NCBI GenBank assembly: GCA_014925825.1
Contig: JACGCK010000290.1
Location: 1 to 49,033, forward strand
DNA length: 49,033 bases
Source: Pholiota molesta
Lineage: Eukaryota; Basidiomycota; Agaricomycetes; Agaricales; Strophariaceae
Direction: 5' to 3'
Below, piece after piece: positions 1 through 11,418 of the stretch. The notes under the pieces were generated by a model. That model saw only the letters and a list, made by a program, of their open reading frames with translations, made no database searches and had not been told where the DNA came from. The translations under genes and the position numbers were made by a program. Each line of letters begins with the position of its first letter. Position 1 is the first letter of the stretch.

Positions 1-1940
1 GTCCGCATCCCGTCGACCTTGAATGGTACCGCTGCGTATCGTGGCCCGGTTTTGTTCAACCCGGGAGGTCCTGGTGGAAGCGGTGTGGACTTCGTCGTAC
101 AATTGGGTTCCCAAATATCTACGGTCATCGGTCCAGAATTCGATCTCATTGGTTTCGACCCGCGCGGTCAGTGACGCTGAGGCTCTACTTAAATAAAACT
201 AATACTTACTATTTGATTTACTCATAGGCATCGAGCACAGCACCCCAATTATCTCTTTCTTCTTGACGGATGCCGAGAGGGCGGCGTTCGACTTTGGCCC
301 CCACGCCGACGACGCTACGGCCTTCCCGGATGTGCTCCCTACCCAATGGGCACAATTCCAGGCGCTCGGCCATCTGGCGCAGGATCGCGATACCGCTGGA
401 ATACTTCCGCATGTGACGACGGACAATGTCGCACGCGATATGCTCCATGTTGTTGAGGCGCATGGCGAAACTCAGCTCAAGTATTGGGGGATATCGTATG
501 TTCTATTGTACTTCATACGAACTCTTCTAATTGTGGAAACCATATGCTAGATACGGAACTGTCATTGGGGCAACTTTTGCGGCGATGTTCCCTGTGAGTT
601 TTCTAACGCGAGATATCGAGGATGTATTCTGACTATCACTTCCTCAATATCCACAGGACAAAGTCGAGCGACTGATAATTGACGGTTTGTTCAGGTTCGA
701 TAATACACTTCATATTAATACTAACGAGATACCCCAGGCGTTTTGGATATGGAAGGCTACTATAATAGTACGTATCAATTCTCCATCTACACTATCGTGC
801 CGTGATACTAATATACGTATATGATATAGCGGACTGGGCCAACGAGGCGCTCGACACTGATAAAGTGCTCCAACTCTTCTTCACTGAATGCAACAAGGCC
901 GGGCCTCAAGCATGCGCATTCTACGCCTCGAGCCCCCAAGCTATCTCCGACAACCTCGACAAGCTATACGCCCAAGTCCTCGCGCAACCCGCTGTCGCCT
1001 ATGCCCCCACCCTTCCCGCTTACGGTGCTGTCGATCATCCGATATTGAAGAACGCGATCCTCAGCGCGTTCTACACGCCGTACGATTCGTTCAGCTCCCT
1101 TGCCCAAGGACTCGCGGATCTGCAAAACGGGAATGGCAGCATACTCTTCCAACTTTCGCAGGCACACGTTAACGAGGCCGTTGCCGCTATATCCTGCGGC
1201 GATGGGAAAGAGGTGACAGACGATGTTCAGGCTTTGGAAGCGTACACGCAGAGCATTAGCAACACATCGAGCTTCTCCAGCGTCGTTGCAGGAGTGCGTA
1301 CTATGTGCTCGTATGTGTTTATTTTTAACTGCATAGTCAAAGATCTGATTCCTACCTTTCTACCAGGGGATGGCGTATACATCCAGATAACTTCAAAGGT
1401 AGTTTGCCTTCATCTTTAATCCTGATCAAACGCTAAAAGTATCCGCTACAGGGCCTATCATGGGAAATACTAGCTTCCCGCTCCTGATTATTGGTAACAC
1501 AGCTGGTGCGTCTATTTGTTTTTTCTCTTGGTCCGTATTTAAGCTGAATGCGCCCTGTAGATCCTGTCACTCCGCTCGTTGGGTACGAAATTGCTTAACA
1601 CTTCGTCAAAAATGGGTTTTATCTCACATCATTTGATAGGGCCGTGAAAACGTCGAAAGGCTTCCCCGGATCTGTCGTTTTGACTCAAGATTCCCTCGGG
1701 GTACGCAATAACCCTCGATGACTGTACCGTTCAAAGCACTCATTCTGGATTCTCTTGCAGCACACTTCGTTCTCAACCCCGTCGACCTGTACGTTGGGAT
1801 ACGTGCAACAATATTTCCAGAACGGAACGCTTCCTGCGGCAGGCGTCGTATGCCCAGTGACTGCGCCCTTGTTTCCGACCACAGTCAATTCCAGCACCCG
1901 GAGTTTGAAGAGGCGCATGCATCGCCGGATTAGAAACTGA
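1..1940 (+). CDS. TAP-1: secreted-type alpha/beta hydrolase, TAP-like C-terminus (5' partial)
   Basis: Serine hydrolase of the alpha/beta fold, tripeptidyl-aminopeptidase-like (peptidase S33/TAP-like). Likely an extracellular peptidase or esterase; the substrate is not readable. The 5' end lies outside the window. Exons placed by eye: <1-166, 228-495, 551-593, 657-684, 738-767, 830-1310, 1367-1398, 1452-1505, 1561-1582 (approx.), 1640-1700, 1761-1940. Visible motifs are the oxyanion-loop segment NPGGPGGSG, the nucleophile elbow G-I-S-Y-G split by the intron at 496-550, the acid segment GNTADPVTPL, and the histidine in SLGHTSF at the last exon junction. So Ser, Asp and His are all present. The C-terminal YVQQYFQNGTLP...VC block is typical of the TAP-like domain. 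No frame break is seen. The last exon is almost identical in DNA to that of inverted TAP-4. The exact substrate class is uncertain. Confidence 0.85.
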
Positions 1941-2270
1941 CATACTTATCCTTGGTCATTGCATTCAATAAGTAGTTTAAAACTTATTTGTTAAACCTAG
2001 AACTCTGGTAGCTGTAAGCCTGGCTCACAGCCTCACACGTCGTTCGCACTAGCACTCTTTACATTTCACGCGACTCTTAACTTTCTCTATATCGTACACA
2101 CTCTTTTCTCTTCATCGTACCGTTTACCGCCCAGCTTGTACCTGTCCCGTTCCGACAATACATGGTGGTCCTATTAATCTCTTGTGATCATGGTGCCCCG
2201 GTGTTGCCCATATGACGACGGGCTTCCAGCAGCTTAGATTCAGACAATTTACGAACCTACGAGACGGTGT
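1941..2270 (+). repeat. 3' flank of TAP-1, shared in inverted orientation with TAP-4 flank
   Basis: This stretch after the TAP-1 stop matches the reverse complement of about 19310-19560, downstream of TAP-4. Shared pieces include CGTACACACTCTTT, CCGTTTACCGCCCAGCTTGT, CCTGTCCCGTTCCGACAATA and ATATGACGACGGGCTTCCAG. The match shows that the duplication covers 3' flank as well as gene. Similarity is interrupted by small indels. Confidence 0.8.
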
Positions 2271-5265
2271 TTATTCGCTGCATGAGGTTGCGAGGGCAGG
2301 TGGCGGTGGGAATAGCTGGAATCGGAGTCGTGGTTTGTGAATAGTGTGTCGGATGGATCGTTTGAGGCATCGGTGTAAGTAATGCGAGCCTGCAAAACAC
2401 ACGTCACCTAAAACATTTCAAAGATGGTAACATAAAAACGCGTACCTCCTAGAACCTCCCCTGGTCCCGAACTCACGCCTCTCCTCCTCCCGACTACTGC
2501 GCCCGCCCTGCGCTTGACGCTCCCAATCCGCGAGAGCAGCGTATGTTTCGTCGGCGTCACCACCAACTGAGCTTTGCCGCGACCGACTGAGCCTGGGCTG
2601 CCGAGCCCATACGCGAAGGCGGCGGAGGGATGCCCAGCGCGACGAAGGCGGGAACGGTGCCTTCATGTTCGTGATCGGCGAGCCCGAACTCTGCGTCGTT
2701 GAGGGCGAGGTCGTCGTCTCCGGATTCAGGGGGTTCGTCGGCGTGGCTCGCCGCCTGGAGTTGGCCGCTGGCGATCTGACAGCGGAATTCCCTTACACCC
2801 GTTCCCGGGTTTATGTAAGCACTTTTGCTGCTGTTTTCTGACATGGCCTTCTTTGTTACTGCGCCCATTTCCTTCATTTCCTAATGTATATTCATCCTAT
2901 TTTCCTATTTTCCTATTTTCCTATTCTATATCATTCTAACGTCCCATAAAACAACTGCTCAGCTGGTCTGGCCTCCAGTGCGTCTACATAATACAGAACA
3001 GCAACCCTTGGCACACTCATCGACGTCTTCCAAACGTTTCAACACCTCCGTCGAGCTCTCAATCTTCAACGCGTGCGCCGGCAACCCAGCTTCCGGATAG
3101 TCGCAAAAGGGGGTTGAAGCGTATTGCGTAACGGCTACGACGCTGCCCCTCAAGCTCTGAGATACAAAACATAATCGCGCTCAGGCCGAGGCCGTCCTTC
3201 TCGCACTGCGTGCGCCGTTGGCAATATTACAAATCGGGACGGTTAAGGGAGAGGCTGGCACTGAGACTCCTCCTAGTTTGGAACATGCGAGGATCGCTAA
3301 AACGCTGTGGGAACGAACCATACGTATGCATAAGTTACCTGAAGTTCGAGATTTTTTTTTTTTGCGCGAGACCCAAACCACGATACAGCACATTTAAGTA
3401 TACTTGTTATGGTGCATTTTTATGGATGCGGTGCACGTCGCAGGGCCTCAACGTCAGACTGATAAGGCAGTGGTGCGCGAGGCGGCGCTGAAAACACGGG
3501 GACTGAAATCGCGCCTATCCGGTGCTGCCCAGCCAACAGGGGTCATGAATTCCACCGCATCACGTTGCCGGCCATCGAAACGACGTCCTTCGTCAAACGA
3601 TGATGTGAAGCAACATTTAATTCGCGATACAAAATACTGGGCATCGCTATTTCCGAGAAAATCAACGTGCATAACATATACCAGCACCAGTGACAGCCTG
3701 CTCTCCAGCTTCATACAACGCTCCAAGTCGGCGATGCTCAGGTGCAGGGCACTCTACCCATAGAATACATACACCATGGTTCTGCTTTCCCACATAGAAC
3801 AGGCAGCGCAGCATGAGCTAGACCACACATGTATTCAGGAGGCCAGCATGGACGTGCCCAGATTACTGTCCAACTTGAAAGATGTTATATAAACATAGGT
3901 CTCGTGGTTGGATGTTACTAAACTTCGAAGAGGAAGATGATGAGAAGGGGAAAGGTCGCCAAAGCGGCATAGAACTAATCCTGTTCATAGTAAGAACGTG
4001 GTCAATATATAATGTATATATCTTTGGGAGATTCCGGCCATTCCAAGAAACGGCCGTTGATTCATGAATGAATGACATGAAGGTGAAAATCAACATGCTG
4101 CGATCAAAATTCAAAAAGAGCTAACACGGCTGGTCAAGCAAGACACATATAATGGCAGAGACAGGTACACGCAGGGCGCGCTGTTCAGTGATGCACGGGC
4201 GGGACTATGGTGTATAACGAGTGACAAAGTTTGAGTAAGGCGAAGAGCATGGAATTGAGTCGAGACGATGCGCAGCGAGTGGCATTGCGAGGTGACCAGG
4301 ACGTGACTGTTGTCAACATGTGATGATGTGACCTGGTCCGTGCGCTTCACCTCTTCCTCCCACCTAGTCTGTCGACAATCGGACTGCATGTTGGGCGTCT
4401 AGATTTGTTGTCGAGGGCGCTCTATACCTAGCTGACACATTCAACCTCATACGGATACCAACTACATCCACTCCAGACCATGGATCCATCTGGGCTCCGG
4501 GTTCATTAACGTTCATTAACGTGCGCGCTCCAGCGCAAGCAATCAGACTTTTCCATATGAAGGTGTCGTTCAATCCCCGTGTATAGAATAGGGGTGATAT
4601 TGACAAGAGTGCTAAGCTTCATCAAGACGATAGGCGAGGCTTGGAGCTTGGAAGGTTGAACGGAACGTTGACGCCACGCACTGCCCAGCTCAGATCTGTC
4701 ATACCTCCATCCGCGTATTCGTATCAACACTCTGTGCGCCATTACGCACATAGACGTTCGTCTTTTCTGAGATAGGCTCTCGCACTTTCTGCGCGTCGGA
4801 CGTTGTGGAACACGTCCCATATGTATGCCACACCTAGTAAGTACCAAGCTCATCACAGCCTGCCCAGGCCAAGCCCGCTGACACACGCACTATCCAAGCT
4901 CTCCAATCACTGCTTGCGTCTACGCTTGGCCTTGGCTTCCTACATACGCGCGATGTTTTATTGGCTTTTCAGCTGATTCTACCTGTCCTTGGGCTCTTGG
5001 AAGTCGATGAAACGAAAAACGCGCGCCGCGCCTGCTCGGCGTGCAGCTGTCATTGTGTTGGCAGTTCTGCCTCCAGGGCGGGCCTGATTCGTCTGGTTGG
5101 CAGTTATATTGCTCGTGCTTTTGTTCCAGGCATACCAGCGTTCCTTGTCCTCGCCACCTACATACTCTCGAATTGTGTTGCTCGTTCTTCCCTCTATTCA
5201 ACGACGCGCCACTCGTTCCTTTAGGCGCTCATTTATCGCTCTACCTTAATCACATATCCCGTTCG
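2271..5265. other. Long intergenic stretch, no confident gene
   Basis: No gene could be supported here. On the minus strand, 2877-2557 and 2666-2418 carry two overlapping open frames. The first has an acidic stretch (PPESGDDDLALNDAEFGLADHEHEG), and the second could continue it after a one-base shift near 2575. A third short minus frame ends near 2959 with a cysteine-containing tail. These may be eroded pieces of one unrecognised gene. A 12-T run at about 3351-3362 sits in a short motif (GAAGTTCGAGATTTT) that recurs at about 13543. The last part, about 4900-5265, is the presumed promoter region of MAG-A. Confidence 0.4.
2895..2926. repeat. Microsatellite, 8-bp unit TCCTATTT x4
   Basis: Four consecutive 8-bp units; three are exact TCCTATTT and the last is TCCTATTC. 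Confidence 0.95.
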
Positions 5266-5272
5266 TATATAA
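5266..5272 (+). promoter_or_regulatory. TATA box of MAG-A
   Basis: TATATAA lies 53 bases before the MAG-A start codon, followed by a pyrimidine-rich leader. The spacing suits a fungal core promoter. Confidence 0.6.
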
Positions 5273-5318
5273 CGCTTTCGCACCTCGCCTCATACACTCC
5301 TCCTACATACCTGTTAAA

Positions 5319-6693
5319 ATGCCCTTCGCCGTCACCGCCGCCATCCTCATTGCTTCTGTCTCTCTCGGTGCAGCGCAAGAGATTACTGGGACTTATCCGC
5401 CTGTCCCGCTCGCATCTAAAGGGCCCTTCGCATATCCCAGTGGTATCGTGCGTCTCTATCTCTTCCTCTCATATCTTTTCTTTCGTTCTACCGTCTGTCG
5501 ATACTGAAGATAGCCTTTTACGCCAGCCTTACAAAGTCGACACCGATGTCGGCCTGATCCGAGGCACCCAGCTCGGCTACAACATCTGCAACTCCACCAC
5601 CGAAAACCAACAGTCGCTCTGCCAAACCGCATGGCTGAACGCCATCGACGGTGCGAACCAATCCTCACTCTCTCCAGTGCTCAATCTAAATCCCACCCCA
5701 CTCCTCCTTTACAGACTTCTGCCTCTGGGCCCCCGCCGAGCCCGGCCACAACGTCGGCGACATCGAGGGCTCGATGATCGCGTGGTGCACGAAGCCCGGG
5801 CACGGCACGCGGCTCATCCCCGCGGGCGCGCTCACGGGCGTGCAGTTCACGAAGACGCCGGACTACGTCCAAGTCGTGGGGTTCTTCGACCAGACGCGGG
5901 TCAACATGGTCGCGGGGGACTATGGGGGCGAGATGGACCCGCATGGCGCGGATCTCGTACGTTCACCTTGCCGGTGTTATCTCTTCCATATAGGTTATTG
6001 ACTCCGTTCGCTTTTCTCACCTACTAGCGCGGAAACCCCATGGGCGGCATCATCTACTCCGACAAATTCACCGGCGCGCCCGTCCAGGCAATCGAATGGC
6101 ACAAGCAAGTCCCCCCCCCACCTCCTCCTCCCACACACTAACCCCTCCCCAGCTTCATCGGCTCCAACTCATTCTGCCTGAAGGCGTGCGACCCCGCGGG
6201 CCCAAACGCAGCCCACTTCTGCGAGCACATCTACGACCGCATCGGGTGCGCGTACAACGCGCCCAACGCCGCGCGCGACCGCGTCTTCGAATCATGCGAC
6301 GGCGACTCCCAAGACTTCCCCGGCGTATACACGGAAACGAATGCGAACGGCACCGCGACGCTGACGCTGACGTACCGCCAGCCCGCGGAGTCGCTGGGCG
6401 CGATCACGAGCGTGCCGTACACCGCGCGCGTGCCGGCGTCGAGCAGCTGCCGGGTGTTTGAGAGCGCCGCGCTGTATACGGGGCTGCCGAGTGCGGTGGG
6501 GGCGGGCAGCACGACGGGGGCTGCCGGGGCTGCCGGGGCGGGGGCTACGGGTGGTGGGAGTGTGAAGCCTGGGGCGACGACGGGGACGGCGGCGGCGGCG
6601 CAGGCTACGGGTACGTCTGGTGCGTCGGCGCTGGCGGTGTCGGGCTGCGCTGTGGTTGGTGGAGTGCTGTTGTCTGCTGTGCTTCTCGTGTAG
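5319..6693 (+). CDS. MAG-A: secreted glycoprotein with predicted GPI anchor
   Basis: Cell-surface or secreted protein of about 370 residues. From memory, databases sometimes label this Agaricomycete family 'macrofage activating glycoprotein'; no enzymatic role is known to me. Exons: 5319-5447, 5527-5650, 5715-5956, 6028-6104, 6153-6693. Residues 1-19 form a signal peptide (MPFAVTAAILIASVSLGAA). The conserved core has paired cysteines and includes YNICNSTTE, DFCLWAPAEPG, MIAWCTKPGHGTR and GGEMDPHGADL, followed by FCLKACDP and CEHIYDRIGC. A long Gly/Ala/Thr-rich linker ends in a hydrophobic tail (VVGGVLLSAVLLV), as expected for GPI attachment. The start is the first ATG after the TATA box. The intron at 6105-6152 uses GC-AG; the paralogue MAG-C has GT at the same place. 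The frame is intact throughout. It is the best-preserved parent for truncated MAG-B. Confidence 0.85.
6105..6152 (+). other. GC-AG intron in MAG-A
   Basis: The fourth intron starts with GCAAGT after ...TGGCACAA and ends CCCCAG before CTTCATCGG. Only this removal keeps the frame into FIGSNSFCLKAC. The equivalent MAG-C intron (34289-34340) begins GTACGT. The intron contains a run of nine C. Confidence 0.8.
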
Positions 6694-7762
6694 GCGGGTT
6701 ACAACAGTTTTTGTTTACGCCTTCTTTCTTTGACATGCCCATGGTAGTGCCGCACGCGGTTACATAGTCGGTTCGTACAGATGCAATGGGTTGTTCAGAT
6801 TGCGTGGCGGCAGATTTCCGAAGGACCCGTACATACTGCGTTTTATATATACAGAACGTAAGTATCGCTTGCTATAATCTCTCATTAATTTCGTATATGG
6901 ACGAAGGAATTTGTGAACGGTGTACTTACGGACATCTGGGATGGACAAAGTCGTGAGTGATTTTACATACCCAATTTAATATTACACGTTTTGTAAGAAA
7001 TGCTCGTAAAAGGAAATATGTACAATCCACATTTCTGTTGGTGCTATCGAATAGATTTAAAATTGCGCAATCCAGTTTGAATATTGGAATCCTGTCTTTA
7101 AAATAGGCCACTATTTTCCTGCGAGGATCGAAGTAGAATAAGTATGTGTAAATTTGGTAGAACCGGCAGCGATTTTGATATACATGCTGTTGGAAATCGC
7201 AAGAACGAACATTTGGCGTTGAAACTTCATACGAACTTGAAACATCTCGCGTGTATGTATTCACCTTGGCGCCCAGTGGTATTTCGTCCGTGACATAGCC
7301 GTAGTACCGCAGCAATTAGTTGTCGTATACTTTGTCATCTACTATATACTGCGCGTTGTACATTTGAAACAGCGTGCGCCTCGTCAAACAAGCATAATAC
7401 AATATTGATGTTAGCGATTTTGATGCTAAATAGATGCATGAATAGTCAATCTGGGGGTTATTCCTGTCAATTTGGAGGTTATTGCTTTCTACATAACTTG
7501 AATCAAATCCTGGCGCAACACCACTCTGTCCGCAGTTAATAACGCCTCGCATTACTGGCACTGCGCAGATTTTTGTCAATTGGACGCCGTCTGTGGGCTG
7601 TGGTCGACGACCATTCACAGGACGGCCTTTTCTTCCTGTCTTTCAAGTTCTTCCAAGCGTAGAACAGTGTTAGATAAGTTATTGCTATCAATCGAAGATA
7701 GTATTTAACCTGCCAATTGTTCATTCTTAAAAGCATCCTCATTTCCATTGAACGACTTTTAT
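6694..7762. repeat. MAG-A 3' flank and copy of a dispersed non-coding repeat (R)
   Basis: No gene. 6694-6800 matches the flank of MAG-B at 11419-11520. About 6895-7080 matches 11545-11700 and, inverted, 25435-25680 and 25785-25990. About 7057-7200 matches 13600-13745, with shared pieces such as GCGCAATCCA, AGGATCGAA and CAGCGATT. So several copies of one AT-rich repeat, here called R, lie between genes in this region. No coding potential, terminal inverted repeats or target-site duplication could be recognised by eye. Confidence 0.65.
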
Positions 7763-10116
7763 ATGTTTTCCCTGTTCTTCCCCGCCACGGGTTCTCCAAT
7801 CAGAATATTACGCATTCTGGCTTTGGCTGTCCTTTCAGTATCGATACACGCTCAACAAGATGCCTTCGATTGGAGCTCTGTAAGTGCCCCTCGTCCCACA
7901 ATCAATGATAGCTCACCTCTCTGCTACGATATCGAGATCACACCAAGTGACACCTTGGACTGGACCAGCTGCTATTCGCCTCCACTCCAATGTGCACGCT
8001 TCAACGTATGTGGACATTTACATCAGCTCCTGCATGCACGTATCTTTACTGGCTGCTGGACAGGCGCCTATGAACTACTCCGACCCGACATCCGGCTCCA
8101 TCACCATGGCCATGATCCGCATCCCGTCCCCGCTGAACAACACCGACGCGTATCGCGGCCCCGTCCTCTTCAATCCAGGCGGTCCCAGCCAGAGTGGGGT
8201 GGACGCGATACTGCAGATAGGCGCTGAGCTGTCTGCGGTCATCGGCGCGGAATTCGACATCGTCAGCTTCGATCCGCGAGGTAAGTCAGCCCTACCCCTT
8301 GTCCAACGATAATCCTGAGTCCTCACTATACTGCCTCACCTGGCACAGGCGTCGCGCGCAGCACGCCCCCGATCTCGTTCTTCACAAGCGCCGCCGAGCG
8401 CGTGGCGTTCGACTTCGGCCCGCACGCCACGGACGCCGCCGCCGCTCCTGGGGCGCTGCCCGCCCAGTGGGCGCACTTCCAGGTGCTCGGCGCGCTGGCG
8501 CGGGACCGCGATGCGGGTGTTGGGCTGCTCGCGCATGTGACGACGGACAATGTCGCGCGCGATATGCTGAGGGTTGTGCGTGCGCATGGGGAGGATAAGA
8601 TCAGGTATTGGGGGATATCGTGCGTTGTATGGATCAACTTTTTTTGGGAGGTAGTTGAGTTTTCTTGGTAGGTATGGGAGTGTTCTTGGGGCGACTTTTG
8701 CGGCGATGTTTCCGGTGAGGTTTGGTGCATGTCATCAAGAATACTTTTTGACCAACGTCTCGTCTTTTTCCTACAGGATAACATCGAGCGACTGATAATC
8801 GATGGTCTGCATGACTCCTGTAATGCAGCTGCCAAATACTAACGAGAATATCAGGTGTTTTTGACATGGAAGGATACTACAACAGTCCGTATCATCTCTA
8901 ACTTCCATTCATCAAACTTACTGAGCATACCACATACAGCGGACTGGTCCAACGAGACCCTCGACACCGACAAAGTCCTCCACGCCTTCTTCTCCGCATG
9001 CCACGCCGCCGGGCCCTCGCATGCCACTTCTACGCGCCCAGCCCAGCCGCCATCGCCCGCAACCTCGATGCTCTGTACGCACAGGTCCTATCACAACCGG
9101 TTGTCGCCTACTCTCCCACCCTCCCAGCGTACGGCATCGTCGACGCCCCGACGCTGAAGAACGCCATCTTCAGCGCTCTGTTCACTCCCTATCAGTCGTT
9201 CAGCGTCCTCGCGCGCGGCCTCTCGGAGCTCGCGCGCGGGAATGGGAGTGTGGTGCTGCAGCTCGCACAGCCGCTCGCGGACGAGGTGAATGCGGCGGTG
9301 TCGTGTGGGAATGGGCGGGCGGTGGCGGGGGTGCGGGTGCGCTGCGGGCGTATGTGGAGAGGGTGAGTGGTGTGTCGAGTTTTGCGAGTGTGGTTGCGGG
9401 GATTCGCACGGTGTGTTCGTATGTCGTTTAGCGTTTTCTGGCTAGGATTTTCTTATACATTCCTAACGTTAGGGATGGCGGATCCATCCAGATAATTTCA
9501 AAGGTAAGTAGTTTTGATTCATTCTGGCTATTGCACGCTAGACGTTGAAATCAACAACAGGGCCCATCATTGGAAACACGAGCTTCCCGCTCTTGATTAT
9601 AGGCAACACTGGAGGTAGGCCTATTTATTACTCTGTTTTATATCATATTTAATTGAAGGAACTCTATAGATCCTGTTACTCCTCTGGCTGGGTGAGCAAA
9701 CAGCTAATCATCTCCTACCTCTGAATGTCTTTCTCACAATAGGCATACCGTCAGGGCCATTAAAGCATCAAAGGTTTTCCCGGATCCGTCGTATTAACCC
9801 AGGATTCTCTCGGGGTAAGTAATCATAGAACACTCCTTGAATGCGGCATTCATGATCATGATACTCATCTCCAAAATTCCCACAGCACACTTCGTTCACG
9901 AGCCCGTCGAACTGTACCTTGGCCTACGTGCAGCAGTATTTCCAGAACGGGACGCTTCCTGCGCCCGGGGTCGTCTGTGCAGTCACTGCACCGTTATTTC
10001 CCACTGAAGCGGAAGTGAGTTCAAGGCAGATCGAGAGGGGGACGTTGGGTGAGGACGCTTCTGTGGCATTAGGACGGGCCCTTCGGAAATTGCGACTCCC
10101 TCGGCGCTGGATGTAG
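7763..10116 (+). pseudogene. TAP-2: alpha/beta hydrolase, TAP-like, with several frameshifts
   Basis: Full-length relative of TAP-1, probably broken. Exons: 7763-7879, 7937-8005, 8064-8280, 8349-8619, 8672-8714, 8777-8804, 8855-8884, 8940-9418 approx., then short exons, with the last at about 9895-10116. The start ATG at 7763 opens a signal peptide (RILRILALAVLSVSIHAQ). The motifs NPGGPSQSG, G-I-S-Y-G (split by the 8620-8671 intron), GNTGDPVTPLAG and a His-Thr-Ser-Phe junction are all present. Relative to TAP-1 and TAP-4 it lacks one base near 9014-9026, another near 9325-9345, another at the acceptor near 9471-9474, and another near 9775-9781. Each changes frame. Four losses suggest a pseudogene, but every change is a one-base deletion, so consensus error remains possible. 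The C-terminus is longer than in TAP-1 and ends LPRRWM. Confidence 0.75.
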
Positions 10117-10854
10117 TGATTAACCGATCGGTGACTAGTTGCGGGATATGTGGTACATTTGTTTGAAGCGTGTCTGAAGCCATATTCAAGATTGTCATGT
10201 ACAGATATTATCGATCACATATATGAGGGCCACGCGCTCATGTACCTCTCGCCCTCAGAACACGTCCAACCCCGTACGTGGAAACTGCGCTGGAACTTGC
10301 GCTCTACTCTCCTCTGACAAGGATCAGAGCATTTTCCACGGTCTAGATGTGTAGATGTCGACTTTGGCGTCTATAATTGTACGCACGTGTATCGTGGGAA
10401 CGAATAATGGACTGCTGAGCCGGCCGCTTATCCTCCTCACTCTTGTCAACTCCTCCCTCCCCCTTCCCCCCTTCTACGATGCGCCGACTGGCGCTGCATG
10501 CTTCGGCTCTCAGTGACGCGGAGTACGACTTATACACAGCGAGCTTGCGCGATCTCTCTCTGACAGACGAGGACGACGGCAAGGCAAGCAAGGACGGGGA
10601 GGATGCGTACTTCGAGAACATTGTCGTCGGCGTGCGCGAGGCAAGGGCTTGGCTGCGTGGCAGATACTCACATGTACCAGCGCCGACTATAGATGGGGTA
10701 TGTCGTGTGGTACTGCGCTGTAGCATTGACACTGACGTTGTCCAGATTCTGAGATTATTCTCGCCTTCTCTCGCCCATGGGGATACGCTATCTGGCTCAG
10801 AATTCTTCGCTGCGCTGCGATTGGTGGTGCACGCAGAGAGCGGACGTGAGGTGG
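10107..10854 (+). repeat. Direct segmental duplication, copy 1 (partner 14710-15438)
   Basis: From GGCGCTGGATGTA at the end of TAP-2 to the GGACGTGAGGTGG junction, this segment matches 14710-15438 almost base for base in its second half, with scattered substitutions. It covers the tail of a TAP gene, the intergenic promoter region and the first 1.8 exons of the EH-like gene. Confidence 0.9.
10479..10854 (+). pseudogene. EH-like N-terminal fragment (5' part of proline-rich gene, truncated)
   Basis: Copy of the first exon (10479-10697) and most of the second (10746-10854) of the gene at 15062, with the same start ATG and the same intron position. The product would begin MRRLALHASALSDAEYDLY and reach HAESGREV, then run out of homology. 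At about 10854-10857 the sequence changes abruptly to MAG exon 5. The reading frame ends soon after the junction (AQLHRL, stop). The promoter region is preserved, so it could still be transcribed into a short protein of the EH-like domain. I consider it a broken duplicate. Confidence 0.8.
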
Positions 10855-10856
10855 CG

Positions 10857-11418
10857 CAGCTTCATCGGCTTTAACAGCTTCTGCCACAAAGCCTGCGACC
10901 CCGCGGGCGCAGACGCAGCCCACTTCTGCGAGCACATCTACGACCGCATCGGGTGCGCGTACAACGCGCCCAACCGCGCCCGGGACCGCGTCTTCGAATC
11001 ATGCGCCGGGGACTCCCAGGACTTCCCCGGCGTGTACACCGCCGAAAACGAGAACGGCTCCGCGACGCTGACGTACCGCCAGCCCGCGGAGTCGCTGGGC
11101 GCGATCACGAGCGTGCCGTACACCGCGCGCGTGCCGGCGTCGAGCAGCTGCCAGGTGTATGAGAGCGCGGCACTCTATACTGGGCTGCCGAGTGCGGTGG
11201 TGGTGAGCAGCACGACGGGCGCGGCGGGGGCGGGGGCGGGGGCGGGTGCTACGGGTGCTACGGGTGGTGCTGGGAGCGCGAGGCCGGGGGCGAAGATGGG
11301 GACGGCGGCGGCGGCGCAGGCGCAGGCGACGAGTACGTCTGGGGCTGCGGGGCTGGTGGTGTCGGGCTGCGCCGTCGTTGGTGGAGTACTACTGCTGTCT
11401 GCTGTGCTTCTCGCGTAG
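10857..11418 (+). pseudogene. MAG-B: 3' exon of a MAG glycoprotein, 5' exons missing
   Basis: Begins at the CAG splice acceptor of MAG exon 5 (CAG then CTTCATCGG) and keeps the whole exon in one open frame: CHKACDPAGADAAHFCEH, the FPGVYT segment, the Gly/Ala/Thr linker and the hydrophobic GPI-type tail (VVGGVLLLSAVLLA). Signal peptide and exons 1-4 are absent and are replaced by the EH-like fragment just upstream. Without them it cannot make a secreted MAG protein. The 3' flank after the stop also matches MAG-A, so the duplication covered exon 5 plus flank. Confidence 0.85.

Noticed and set aside
5041..6027. 328-codon plus-strand frame across the MAG-A start
   Set aside because: Reads through the promoter and introns in a frame not used by the exons; the paralogue MAG-C supports the spliced model.
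10746..11418. A splice variant joining the EH-like exon 1 directly to MAG exon 5
   Set aside because: Exon 1 ends in phase 0 while MAG exon 5 begins in phase 2, so the join gives a stop within five codons.
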